A stretch of DNA of 64,000 nucleotides from Kingdonia uniflora (Eukaryota > Streptophyta > Magnoliopsida > Ranunculales > Circaeasteraceae). Location of the stretch: NCBI GenBank assembly GCA_014058105.1, contig JACGCM010002114.1, positions 2,108,001 to 2,172,000 on the forward strand, given 5' to 3'. Shown here in pieces: positions 22,971 to 33,085 of the stretch. Position 1 is the stretch's first letter, and the number at the start of each line of letters is the position of its first letter. A program made the translations under genes and the position numbers. A model generated the notes under the pieces. That model saw nothing but the letters and a program-made list of their open reading frames with translations. It was not told the DNA's origin and searched no databases.

Positions 22971-23697
22971 TGGGTAGCCCTTATCTTTGGGACCGAGATG
23001 CAATTCATTACCGTAGAACTCGTAAGTATCATTTTGTGAATAGGATAAAGGAGTTCCATATCAATGCTTGTAAGGAGCATGTCACCACGTCTAATTTAGT
23101 AACAATGACTTAGGTGAAGCGGTTGGTTAATGTAAGCGGCAAGTTTGTGTTATTGGTTCGACCGGTTCAAGAGGGTACGTCGGCTAGAGTGTTGTCTCCA
23201 ATGACAATGTCTTATAGGCAACCACCTGACATGGGGGCGTTGCAAGAGGAGGTTATGGTACATACTCATCACAAACCATTCCAGTTTTTAGCTACACAAT
23301 CCAAGCTACAGTAAGTTCGCTGGATGAAGGGACTGTCGTATCTCTAATATTTTCCCTTGATTATACAGTATTAGAAGGAAGTGGATAACAAATTGTCTAA
23401 TAGGTTATCTCGATCCTCATTACTAACTACTTCTGCTATGTTGGTTTCTATGCAGATACAACCTTTTGTTACGTCAGGATATGTTGCAGGATATGATGAT
23501 TCTAAGGGGCGTAGTGTGTTTCGCCAAAAGTTGTTGTCAGGCAAGATATGTGGTAGTATTGAGTCATTTCGAGTTGGGAAGAAGGGTTAGCTACCTAGTA
23601 AGTCGAAGTGGTACAGCAGGGTCATGGGCAGCGCCGCATTCCCAATTCTCTAGTTCTTGCTTGAGCAGGAGCTCAAGGCTCTTAAAGGGGGGAGCCA

Positions 23698-24053
23698 TGA
23701 TCCAGAAGGATTTAGGCAAGTCTTATTAGGACTAGGAACTTGTAACCAGGTCATATTGTAACTAGGAACTTGTAACCTTTATAAAAAGGGCAAGGATAGG
23801 CAAGTCCTATTGGGACTAGAAACTTATAACCCAGTCTTATTAGAACTAGGAACTTGTAACCCTTATAAAAAGGGGAAAGGCTAGGCATTGTTAGATTATG
23901 TTAGATCTAGAAAGAGTTCTGAGGAAAAGCCTACGGTTTTGGAGTGATTCATTGTAATTACTTTGTTTTTAAGCAATTGAAGCTTTTATTTTCCCAATCA
24001 ATTGGTGTTCATTGTACTTTTCAGCTACCAAAAGCTTCTCAATCGTATTGTGG
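23698..24053 (+). repeat. 3' LTR of TR-GAG-like element
   Basis: Starts TGATCCAGAAGG directly after the purine tract GGGGGGAGCCA. Matches the 5' LTR throughout with scattered substitutions, so insertion is not recent. Confidence 0.85.
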
Positions 24054-24082
24054 TTAACTCTAACTACTCGGGCTTTTTTTTG

Positions 24083-24379
24083 AAACTTGCGTACGCTCAA
24101 AGAACCTTATCTTGCGCTACCCCTAAACTACATCTATCGTCTCTTTTCGTACGCAAGTTTAGTGGGTCTCGTGTCCAGCTTTCACTCTAGCTCTAACAGA
24201 ACCTTATCTTGCACTACGTGTTGCCGCTCGTAACACTATAATTCAAGCACTATGACGCTACCTCAAATGCCATAAGACTGACGCGTAGTTTAGGATCCTT
24301 GATGCAACCTTCTTCTTTTTTGACTCGTTTTCTCTATGAATCCGCCGACAATGAGCATCACTATCTGCGTACGCAAGTT
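24083..24379. repeat. 13-bp perfect inverted repeat, AACTTGCGTACGC
   Basis: AACTTGCGTACGC at about 24084 is repeated in inverse at 24367-24379 (GCGTACGCAAGTT), with a third, inverse copy at about 24149-24160. A second word, AGAACCTTATCTTGC, is repeated directly at about 24101 and 24200. It may be a small unclassified transposon or scrambled mitochondrial DNA next to the atp9 fragment. Confidence 0.4.
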
Positions 24380-24477
24380 AACCGGCATCCTACAGTGAGG
24401 TAGGCGAAAAGAGATCTGGACTTGAACCCGCATTCTCTGCAAGGAAAGCAAGCAAGAATAGGCTGCGACAAAGTTTC

Positions 24478-24500
24478 TAAGGTTTAGGTTTAGGTTTAGG
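24478..24500. repeat. TTTAGG telomere-like run
   Basis: Three and a half units of GGTTTA beside the atp9 fragment. Plant telomeres are TTTAGGG, one G longer, so this may be filler DNA at a repaired break or chance. Confidence 0.4.
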
Positions 24501-24511
24501 CGCAGAATTTC

Positions 24512-24625
24512 TCGGAATACGAATGAGATCAAAAATGCCATCATTGGGGCAAACAACGCAATCGCTTCGGTGAGAGCAAAGCCCAAAATGGCATAGCCAA
24601 ACAATTGTTTGGCCAACGAGGGATT
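24512..24625 (-). pseudogene. atp9: Nuclear copy of mitochondrial atp9 (3' part)
   Basis: The reverse strand encodes [16 protein letters not shown] then [13 protein letters not shown] and AFLISFVFR, the C-terminal half of mitochondrial ATP synthase subunit 9 (the membrane c-ring). The frame then continues past the Arg codon CGA. In plant mitochondria several C residues of this gene are edited in the RNA, and in many species the stop is made by editing CGA to UGA. CGA here, and Ser in LISFVF where edited proteins have Leu, show the unedited DNA form. The N-terminal half is replaced by unrelated sequence at an AATCC junction. It cannot work in the nucleus. Confidence 0.85.
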
Positions 24626-24889
24626 GAGATTGTATAAGTGAGGAACTAAGGGGTCATTCGCGAGTATACTAAGAAACCACGGGGTTTTTTTATTATCAAA
24701 TTTGCTCATTACAATTTGGCAATAATCATCTATGACTTTGAGTATGTAAAGTTGTAAACAAATTAGTTGATCCAAAATCAATAAATTGCAAAATGCATAC
24801 AAGATAGCCTCTAGAGACGAAACATTGATTTTGTCGGTCATGAAATTCAAATAGAGAAAACTGAAAGAAACTACGAGTCCCATTCAAGT

Positions 24890-25130
24890 AACCAACTACC
24901 AATAGCTTAAGTGGTTTGGAACCTTGTCCTTAGTGCAAAACTCCCAATCAATAAGTCAAGGGTTTGATTCTCACCTCCGTGTGGGATTCGAGATTGGTAT
25001 GAGCCCATCGGCCTTGTATCGGCTTGCCCGGTTCGTGTGGTTTGCGGGCTATTGCATGAACCTTAGGGGATCTAGTTGGGAATTGACGGTCCACGGGCCT
25101 GTTGGCCCGGATACCTGTAGCAAAAAAAAA
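24890..25130 (+). mobile_element. tRNA-related SINE
   Basis: A head with B-box-like GGTTTGATTCTCACC (about 24960) is followed by a body GGCTTGCCCGGTTCGTGTGG and a tail GGATACCTGTAGC plus nine A. The same body occurs twice, reversed, at 46.5-46.9 kb. No target duplication was seen for this copy. Confidence 0.75.
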
Positions 25131-25289
25131 CTTTTTCCAGTTTCAGTCATTTAAGATAATCATGGTATTCAGTTTTCTTTAGCAAAAATTAGACAACTGT
25201 TCATATGGCAATTATAACAAGCAGGTACCATTCGCATTTCGAAATGTTATTCAACCAACAAAAGTATAATCATTAAGGTTTAGTAGACC

Positions 25290-25999
25290 ATCTAGTAAGA
25301 TCCCCGTTAATCATGAACTACGTTGGGACAAGGTAATGTCACAAATATATCCCCGTTGTCCATGTCATACGTGTATAAGCTTCTATCGTCCGGCTAGAAG
25401 TAGTAAATGCAGTTTCCTTTTACTCTTAATTCTTTAGCTGAAATTGTTGTATCAGAGGAACCACCCAACAACATAACTTGATCTCTTAAACTATCCACCT
25501 TCACCCAGACCATCTTAGAAAATCCAGTTTGAATATGTAGAAACTCTTAACTTTGACATTATCTAAACCAATAAAAACCTTGCAACTAAAAGTATTTCTC
25601 CACATGATTCAACCAACCCGATATGATAAAATAAGGCATCTGGCAATGGTTGTTTAACCTTGCTATCATACCTATCCATTTCAATTTTTTGTTTACATTG
25701 GTTGCACCAACATCAATGATTGTAATCGCTTTTCTATCATTGATATATATTTTACCATTACATGAAACACCAGAAATTGCACCAAGGTAAGTTTTGTTTC
25801 TTCTGCTTTTCTTTCACTTTTGTTTGATCCAATGGTTGTCCTGACGTGGCCGGCAATATAGAAGAATTCCAATCTCAGAGCTCAAGAACATAACTGCACA
25901 ATTGTTGGCATCAATTTTATCAGTTATTGGAGGAGACGTTAGAATACAGACGCAAAACTTGTTATAAAGTTCAAACCTGGGAAGTTTGATTTTACTCAA
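25290..25999 (-). pseudogene. DUF295 / F-box-type beta-propeller pseudogene
   Basis: The reverse strand reads RFELYNKFCVCILTSPP, AVMFLSSEIGILLYCRPRQD, a stop, YLGAISGVSCNGKIYINDR, a stop, VWVKVDSLRDQVMLLGGSSD, TTISAKELRVKGNCIYY, a frame break, then PDDRSLYTYDMDNGDIFVTL and PCPN. This is the C-terminal DUF295 domain of a large plant family of F-box and KIB-type proteins. No F-box is seen upstream. At least four stops or frameshifts make it dead. The right part is cut by a MITE at 26003. Confidence 0.75.
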
Positions 26000-26152
26000 A
26001 TACAGGGCGGTCCTGGCTATAGGTGCAAGAGGCGGCCGCCTAAGGCCTCCGATTTTTAATGTAAATTTGGGGTCTCTAAATGGTTAAGGAGTAGGTAAAA
26101 AAAATTCCCCTATTATATATGACATAATGTGAAGTTGCCTTGTTGGTTTTAA

Positions 26153-26760
26153 GAGCATCTGTAGTCGACTCTTCAAATATTAGCCACCAAATTAAGTTTT
26201 ATTGGCTAATAAAAGTCAAATATATATTTTTCACAACATTCGACTCCTCAAAAAGTACTCGTCAAATGCCACATGTCAACTTTTCTATTAAATCCTTAAT
26301 TTTTGGGTAGATTTTGTTTCATTAAATTTGATTTGAAGAGTGAAAAAATAGTCAAATTTGATAAACAAATATAACTTTAGGCAATTTAACTTTAATTTAG
26401 AGAGTCGGATATAGGTGTTTTATAGAGATTTGGCACTCCAAATTTGACTTTAAACTAATATAGAGAGTCGACTACAGCAGACCCGGTCATGAGGGTGTGC
26501 GACATGTGCGACGGCACAGGGCCCGAAAGGAAAAGGGCATAAAAAATAAAATTATTAAACCCAATCCACTTCAGATTCAACCACAAAACCAAACCCATTA
26601 TAAAAGGCCCACAAATCAAATACCCAACTTTTGAAAACAATGCCTAGTACAACCAAAAAAATTCTCTAAACTAAAAAAAAAATCAAATAAAAAAGGCCCA
26701 ATTTTTTTCTTTGTACAGGGCCTTAGAAAAGCCAGGACCGGCCCTAGACTACAGATGCTC
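26153..26760. mobile_element. Tourist/Harbinger-like MITE (middle of nest)
   Basis: Inverted ends GAGCATCTGTAGTC at both termini, flanked by TAA at 26150-26152 and 26761-26763, the TWA duplication of Harbinger-type elements. It lies within the outer hAT MITE and is itself split by the inner one. Confidence 0.85.
26478..26746. mobile_element. hAT-like MITE (inner of nest)
   Basis: Flanked by a perfect 8-bp duplication GACTACAG at 26470-26477 and 26747-26754. Ends are CAGACCCGGTCATG and, inward from the right, TAGGGCCGGTCCTGG, related to the ends of the outer element. No coding capacity. Confidence 0.85.
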
Positions 26761-27273
26761 TAAGTGATTAATTTCATTTGAAGGTCAAAGGTTCAAGTCC
26801 ATACCTTGTTTTACAATTTCTTAATTTTTTACAAGAATATATTAATACCATTTTTTTTCCCCGGCAGGGGGCCTCATTTTTAGACCTCGCCTAGGGCCCC
26901 CTAAACCTTAGAGCCAGCCCTGCTCATAGATAAAGGGTTCAACATAAAACATTTCGTGGGTGAGTAGTTATTTCTCATCACCCATAGATTTGGATTTACT
27001 TATGAAATAATTTTCTTCCATTAGAGCATATATAGTTTGATGGAATATCTTACAAGTTATATCGCAAGTACCAAGTATGGCATTAATAATTGGCATTTCT
27101 ACATCCTTTTTTTTTCCTAGTGGTCAATGAGGCACAAGTTTGAGATTATAATATTAGAATACTATAACTATTCATGACAAAAGATTAAAAATATAAAAGC
27201 TAATAAAGTGAGAATTTACCAGTTGGAATAGAGAAACACAAAGGACTCAACCCACCTTCAACCCATGACCTAA

Positions 27274-27945
27274 GAGCATATGTAACAGTAAGGTAGGTTC
27301 AAACTAACTACCCACCTTCAACAATAACCCACCCTTGAAGACTACACAGCAGTGCCAAATCGACCCAGGGTCGTCTGAACCCAACGAAGTTCAGAACTGC
27401 ACGACAAAAAAGAGTGGCCTGGATGTAACCACGTGGCACCATCTTAACGAGCTTTATATGTCGTGCAGTTCTGAACTATGCGGCATAACATCCAATCAGA
27501 AGCAGATACATGTTGTCCCAACACTTAGTTTTTTACTTAGTTTTTTTGCTCGCAACACTCTTCCCTCCAAAACCCAACACCTAACCTAACCTAAAAAAAA
27601 TGTATTTTTCGACCAAATTTGCATTCATAAACTCTGACAAAATGTCGGGAGAATTGTCATCGAAACTGCATAACAAACATCCCAAATCCAAACGTAATGC
27701 CTACACCAAAGTTACGCGGATGGGTAAAGACACAATCACGAGTGCCTTACCGTTATTGCTCACCATTGACGACCCCGTCCCAACTCTTGAAGATTTGCAC
27801 CGTGTGGACGTTCTTTCAGTGAGTTGGGTGCATATTAGCATTGGATCGAAGGACAAACTGGTAAGATTCATTTGAAATTATTGTATTAAAACGTTGTTTT
27901 ACAAATGTTTGATGAAATGCCCAAATGAAATTCTAATGTTTTTCT
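27274..27945 (+). mobile_element. PMD-bearing Harbinger element, left end (copy 3)
   Basis: Starts GAGCATATGTAACAGTAAGG after a TAA. This end matches, inverted, the right end of the copy at 45515. It contains palindromic boxes near 27388 and 27462 and the first PMD exon. Identity with the 42.7-kb copy stops at about 27945, so the rest has been lost. Confidence 0.75.
27640..27874 (+). pseudogene. PMD gene exon 1 in Harbinger copy 3
   Basis: Encodes MSGELSSKLHNKHPKSKRN, AYTKVTRMGKDTITSALP, VPTLEDLHRVDVLSVSW and VHISIGSKDKL, parallel to the first exon at 42968 and, reversed, at 15000. An upstream in-frame ATG at 27600 gives a longer alternative start. The PMD exon itself is absent, so this is a fragment. 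Confidence 0.65.
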
Positions 27946-27984
27946 TTAACACCCTAACCTGACCTTTATAAAAGAACCTGAGAG

Positions 27985-28150
27985 ATACAGTAAAAGGAGG
28001 ATAGACAATTCATCTTCTACCTCAACGAGGGTGGCTACTAGGACCTTAAAGTAGCAAGTGGTTCCACTCTCCGTGGGCTCATTGTAATCCTCAAACTCCT
28101 AGAAACTTCTAAGAAGTCCAGGGAAATCCCTAGACTACTGGTAAAGTTGT
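27985..28150 (+). other. Unassigned coding-like stretch
   Basis: One frame reads DRQFIFYLNEGGY, a stop, DLKVASGSTLRGLIVILKLL then ETSKKSREIPRLLVKL. It looks protein-coding and degraded, but I do not recognise it. Confidence 0.3.
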
Positions 28151-28207
28151 AAGATTATTCATAGCAAAACATCATCTAGAAGAAATAAATTTTTAATGAA
28201 AACGCAC

Positions 28208-28324
28208 CTGTCTTTCAAGAAGCTGATTATGAGTCCCTTTAGTATGAACATCAATTCCTATTTTCCCATGATCATACAATTGATGTTGCAAATGTAAACT
28301 TGCATCGGGAGAAGAAGCGTCCAT
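28208..28324 (-). other. Possible orphan first exon
   Basis: Reverse-strand frame MDASSPDASLHLQHQLYDHG and KIGIDVHTKGTHNQLLERQ (39 codons, no stop) ends at a consensus donor CAG|GTGCG. No matching downstream exon was identified before the Harbinger fragment. It may be the remnant of a host gene or part of an unknown transposon. Confidence 0.3.
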
Positions 28325-28589
28325 TACTTTATTATTCTCATATTTGTATCTAGAGCATAACATGAAAATAAGTACTTGTTTGTCAATGATCCATCAGATT
28401 GTGCAAACAAAAAAGAAAAAAGATGACTAAAAAGCAATTTTATGATTACAAGAACCAGAGGCATTCAAAAGGTAATAAAAACGAAGCACAACAATATTAA
28501 AAAAAATCAAATTAGATTTTCAGCAGTGAGAATGATGGTTACGCTCCAAGACACATCTCATCAACCGAAGTTGTGGCGTATTCTATCTA

Positions 28590-29374
28590 AGATAAAACAT
28601 CGACTATGTATGAAGACAATTCAGCTTGCATCATTCAAGTCAATGGCAATTTATCAATGGCGACAGAACGACGCACATTTCACAGAAGCCATTCCAACCT
28701 TATGAATTATAAAAGGCGAATGAGATTAGCGTTGTTGAAGATATTTCAGAAGATACCTTTGTAAATCCATGCACGAAGACTCTTGCACCACTTACGTTCA
28801 AGCAGCTAGTACACAGAATCGACATGCAGAAGATTTACTTATCAATATCTCAAGGAGATTGACATCAGGGGGAGTAGTCCCAGCCTGACGTGGACACATA
28901 TATGTGTTGTACTCTTTTTCTTGATAGCACAGTTTTAATCTTATGAGGTTTTACTGGCTGAAGGTTTTGATGAGGCAACGTATACGTGCCCACAACCCAT
29001 ACAGGGCATAGGATTGTACTCTTTTCCTGCACAACTTTTTGTCCAAGGGGGTTTTGCTAGGCAGAGGTTTTGATAAGGCAAATCGTACTGGTATGGAACA
29101 CCCTAAGGGGGAGTGTTAGGAGTTGGGTCCAAGCCCAAGCTAGGAACCCAACAGGGTTGGGATATCCTATTAGGACTCTTAACAATCCCATAGGCATTTT
29201 AGAGCTATGGGGAGAGTTTGAGTAGGTTATAACCTTTGTTGTAGGGTTATTATTATATTATTGTATTACTTAAGAACACTATCCAAAATAAATAAGAAAT
29301 CCTCTCTTCTCTCTCTCCTTTTGTTCTCAAGATATAGTACTATTATATTGTTCTATATCGATTATCTCTCAACA
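28590..29374 (+). mobile_element. 3' end of a copia element with its LTR
   Basis: RNase H tail islands YEDNSACIIQVNG and LAPLTFKQLVHRIDMQK are typical of a copia polyprotein end. They are followed by non-coding DNA, a polypurine tract CTAAGGGGGAG and an LTR. Everything upstream of the RNase H tail is missing. Confidence 0.72.
29114..29374 (+). repeat. Copia 3' LTR (261 bp)
   Basis: Starts TGTTAGGAGTTGGG right after the purine tract and ends ATTATCTCTCAACA, the TG..CA form. No upstream partner LTR exists in the window. Confidence 0.75.
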
Positions 29375-29567
29375 TATATAAATTTATTCTTGTACAACAC
29401 ACACTCAATACAAACATAAAATAAGTAGTGGGCCGATCCGATCTGTGAAAAACCCTATCTTTGACCCTCCACGTAAGACAATCGTTGAGATTTATAATAT
29501 AGATATAAATTTATTCTGGTATAACACACACTCGGTATAAAATAAGTAGATGGTAATGAATAATGTC

Positions 29568-31048
29568 CTAAACACGGCAAAGTGGAGAGCCGCTGCAATT
29601 TGCACCCCATACCTCGAAGGTCCCATTGACAAAATCGTAGTATCCGCCTTTGAGTGCTAGGGTATTATTCTCCAAACTTTCCCTCACAAAAGGATAGCTT
29701 AGCAGATTTTCCAATGAGACGTTCACAGCTTCCTTCTCAATTAGGGTCAACTGTTCAGCGGGATCTAAATCCCCATTCTCCGCTTCTACTTTTTTCCTTG
29801 CAGGCATAACGATTTTAATCCATTTGTCTATAAACACGTCCCTGCAGTATTTGTAATATAATCTTGTTTAATAACAACCAATTTAGTGAATAAAAAAGAG
29901 AAGAAAACTAAAGTCGTATATAGGATTTAGGAAGAAGTACCCATCATTGGGGATAGTCAGGAGCGCCTGTATCCCACCGCAAAAGGAATGTCCTATGATA
30001 ACAATCTCCTGCACCTTAAGATGCACAACAGCATATTCGATGGCCGCCCCAGTTTCCGAGTATTTGAGCTGCAACATTGTAATAACATTAAGTACTGTAC
30101 TTGAACTTGAATACTAGTATATGATAGCAAGCGATATTTCAAATAATCAAGGAATGGTCACTAACCTGGTCATATGGTGGAACTATGTTAGCGATGTTTC
30201 GAACCATAAAAGCCTCTCCTGGCTGGAAATTGATTATGTGTGAAGGGCATACACGAGAATCCGAACATGCAAACACCAAAAACTGCAATTCACACAGTAA
30301 AGTTATACTTCCATCATAATTTAGTGATGAGTTGAGATCAAGATGTAAATATTCCTAGTCTTTTTTTTTACCTTAGGGGCTTGGCCTTCGGCAAGCTTAC
30401 TGAATAACTCCGGATATTTCCTACAAATCAAGATTCTCTCAGCTAATAATAATCTCTAAAAAAATACTCCAACAGAGTGGTATGTTGTTAAGGTTTTCTC
30501 ATACTCTTGCAAAAAATTCATCCAACAGGGGTATAGTGTTCAGCATACTCACCCCCATACCCCTCCAAAGTATGCGAAACCTGAACTTGGCGAGGAGTAT
30601 GCGTATACCGCCTAGGCGCTGAACGGAGCTGAACCGTTCAGCGCCCAACAATTTTTTTAATACTGCTGTCCAAGGGGAAAAGTAATAATTAGCAGACGCT
30701 AGGCGCTGAACCGTTCAACGCCCAAGAAAAAAATATTTCATTTGGTTTTTTGGTGCTAGGCGCTGAACCGTTTAGCGCCCAAGACAAAAAAAAAATGTAA
30801 TTTACTGTTGGACCAAAATAGTATGCGATTCTAGAATACCGGTATGGTAAACCGGAACAGCATACTCTTCTGTTGGAGATGCTCTAACTGCGCAGCACTT
30901 ACTCGAATTTTTCTCTCTTAAAGTATTCAAATCCTATTTTCAGACGCTCAACCGACTCAAGCTCCTGGCATTCTCCATTCAACCTCTTTAGCACATCGCT
31001 TGTGATTATCTCGTTGACTTCTTCACCACAATATGAATTCATTTCCAT
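29568..31048 (-). CDS. Beta-type carbonic anhydrase
   Basis: Interconverts CO2 and bicarbonate with a zinc ion. Coding exons on the minus strand are 31048-30903, 30420-30372, 30282-30166, 30068-29941 and 29841-29568. All introns are GT-AG, phases agree, and the total is 714 nt (237 aa). Zinc ligands and their contexts: [13 protein letters not shown] (Cys, with the Asp-Arg dyad), [12 protein letters not shown] (His and Cys). [31 protein letters not shown] and [19 protein letters not shown] are family blocks. Phe between His-Ser and Cys is less usual than Ala, Cys or Arg. The N-terminus ([18 protein letters not shown]) lacks an obvious transit peptide, but an acceptor AG lies just before the ATG, so an upstream exon, untranslated or coding, near 31650 is likely, and localisation is undecided. 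A MITE sits in the first intron shown. Confidence 0.92.
30460..30884. mobile_element. Tourist-like MITE in carbonic anhydrase intron
   Basis: TAA at 30457-30459 and 30885-30887 flank ends related to GAGCATCTCCAACAGAAGAG. The interior has three palindromes of the form GGCGCTGAAC-(C/G)-GTTCAGCGCC (near 30615-30650, 30700 and 30757). The palindrome style recalls the Harbinger boxes elsewhere in the window, though the sequence differs. It should be spliced out with the intron. Confidence 0.8.
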
Positions 31049-33085
31049 TCTGTGAGCAATTTCGGGAAACAAATTAATTAAAGAGGTTAATTTAACTGTT
31101 GACAGTCATAAAATCCAAGTTTACTGTAAAATAAAAATTCACATAAGCGCCCTCCAATAAAATCTTAAGGTTCTATCAATACCTCTTCAAGATAGATATT
31201 TATGTAAAATATAAATTTCAAAATAGTAAGATTAGTCATTATTGACAAAATGTAAAAATTAGTGATAACATACAGTATTTTCAATAATAAACGTAAAATC
31301 ATCACGCAAGGTTCGGTGTACTAAATATAGTACTAAAAAAATATTTCTGCAAAGCTTTCAGTTCTTCTTTCGCATATTATACTACGAATAAGCTTATGAA
31401 CGATGATAATTAAGTACATGGGGGAAATGAAGATTTGAGCAGCAAGAAAATAATATATGCAATATATGAAGTATAGATGGACGTAAAAGAAGAGAAATAA
31501 TTCAAAAGAAGATTTGAAAAGCGCAAGAAAAGAATATGTACGATATGAACTATAGATGGATAGATGATAAAAAACACCTCTTTTGCTCACAAAGACTGTT
31601 ATTGAAGAACACACCTCTCTTGTTTACAAAGACTTGTTAGTGAAGTTATGGAAAAGAGAGAACCTGAACCTCCATACTTATAGGTGTTTTGGATTCTAAA
31701 GTAATCCACAGTGTTTAAATCGAAATTGAAATGTTTTTCCCTCTATCATGAGTCATTAATGTTCTTGGAAGCATTGCAATAAGTGTGATTTAGTCTTCGA
31801 AACGAATGGTCCGGTCCCTATCTATAAACACATTAATATTAACTATTTCTGATTTAGTCTAATGTTAGACCGGGTCTGATAGTAGGTCAATATGGGTTGC
31901 TTGTAGAAAGTAATTTTATTTGGGGGAGAAGAAGAAGAAGAGATATATTACTTAAAACAAGAGTCTAGAACAAGCTTATCTTCTACAAACTTCTTCCTAG
32001 TCATCTAGAAACATCCCAAATTTGGATTACTTCAACATTGCTCAGGTAGAAAAATTCCAAAAGAAATGAAAGGTAGTAAAGCTGATCAGGCCTCAAACAA
32101 GATAGTACATGTTTTACTTCAAACGTGCTTCTCATGCCTATATATGTATTTGAAATTTGGAGGTCATGATAAATCAACAAAAAATTTGGCCAGTAATTAC
32201 TATTTGCAGCAACAAAGTTGGTTCTTTGGGTCGAATGATATTGCATGATCAAGCATCCACTACAGAAGCAAAAAGGCTAAGCAATGCGTAATAGTCACGC
32301 CAAATTGCTTGTCATACTAGCTTTAGCCATCCTTTCTTAAACGAGTGCTAGAGGGATTTTGACGAGCCACCTAAGAGTCTTGATACTGCCTTCCTCAATC
32401 CTCATTCCTGTTGGAATGATGAACTTCTTCTCATTTAGGACGGTTCCAAGTCCGAAGGACGTAGGAAGGAAAAATAAAAATAAATTGTAAATCATTCTTG
32501 TTGATTTAGACCCTCTATTAGATATTAGATGGGTTGAAAAAGACACGTGTATAATGGAAAAGCGTTTAGGACGGTTTTAATTTGATCAGAAACAATTTAG
32601 GTATAGGAATTTTTTCTCTAGCCTGACCTCAGCAAACTTAACTTAATCGTGAAAAGCATTTTGAACCTGTTTTTCACCTATACTAGAAAGCATCATCAGT
32701 TCCATGGCATAACGTAATCGAGAAAAGCATTTTGGCCATGTTGTTCACCTATACTAGAGAGCATCATCGTTCCATGACTTAACGATAACCGTTCAAAGCA
32801 TTTTGGCCATGTTTTTCACCTATACTAGAGAGCATCATCAGTTCGATGATGTCACATCACTTACGTCATCACCTTTTCTTAGAGGAATTTGACGTGTTAT
32901 TGGAAAACAGAAATTAAGTTCATATCATACTTGCTCCTTAATTATCTTTTTTCGTGATGATCCTGTTCAGATATATAGTCCCAGGGTTGGAAAATCAAGG
33001 TTACGGATCTCTATATAAAACCGGCTTGCCTTGCAAAAGAGAAAGAAATAGATATATAGTCTCACATCATACACAAATAACCTTC
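31049..33085. other. Upstream flank of the carbonic anhydrase gene
   Basis: A TATA-like CTATAAGTAT on the minus strand lies near 31680 and would start a transcript reading CA-rich leader sequence towards the gene; this is inference. No other gene is visible. The stretch also holds the 71-bp tandem repeats described separately. Confidence 0.4.
32636..32850. repeat. 71-bp tandem repeat, three copies
   Basis: The word AAAAGCATTTTGGCCATGTT with TTCACCTATACTAGAGAGCA recurs with starts near 32652, 32723 and 32794, spacing 71 bp each time. Copies differ by a few substitutions and one deletion. Confidence 0.85.

Larger units (their letters stand above)
21243..24053 (+). mobile_element. Short LTR retrotransposon carrying only gag and protease (TR-GAG-like)
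   Basis: Two LTRs (about 21243-21599 and 23698-24053, 356 bp each) flank a 2.1-kb interior. Both LTRs hold tandem copies of AACTTGTAACCNTTATAAAA. TGGTATCAG at 21605 is the primer site and AAAGGGGGGAG before 23698 the polypurine tract. The interior codes for gag, a CCHC knuckle and the beginning of a protease, but no RT, RNase H or integrase. It would need enzymes in trans. No clear target duplication was found. Confidence 0.85.
26003..26922. mobile_element. hAT-like MITE (outer of three nested)
   Basis: Ends CAGGGCGGTCCTGGCT at 26003 and, read inward, CAGGGCTGGCTCT at 26922. The 8-bp flanks CTCAAATA (25995) and CTCATAGA (26923) match at six of eight positions, as expected of an old hAT target duplication. 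Its interior is interrupted by the Harbinger-type MITE at 26153-26760. Confidence 0.75.

Noticed and set aside
24290..24883. 197-codon open frame on the minus strand as a real protein
   Set aside because: Only 38 codons are atp9; the rest is unrelated sequence on both sides, so the frame is a chance chimera.
24890..25130. A tRNA gene suggested by the B-box
   Set aside because: No cloverleaf arms or A-box at tRNA spacing; the long conserved body and A tail show a SINE.
29568..29837. Last carbonic anhydrase exon as a stand-alone gene starting at an internal Met
   Set aside because: The frame continues upstream through an acceptor at 29842 and joins four more exons in phase.
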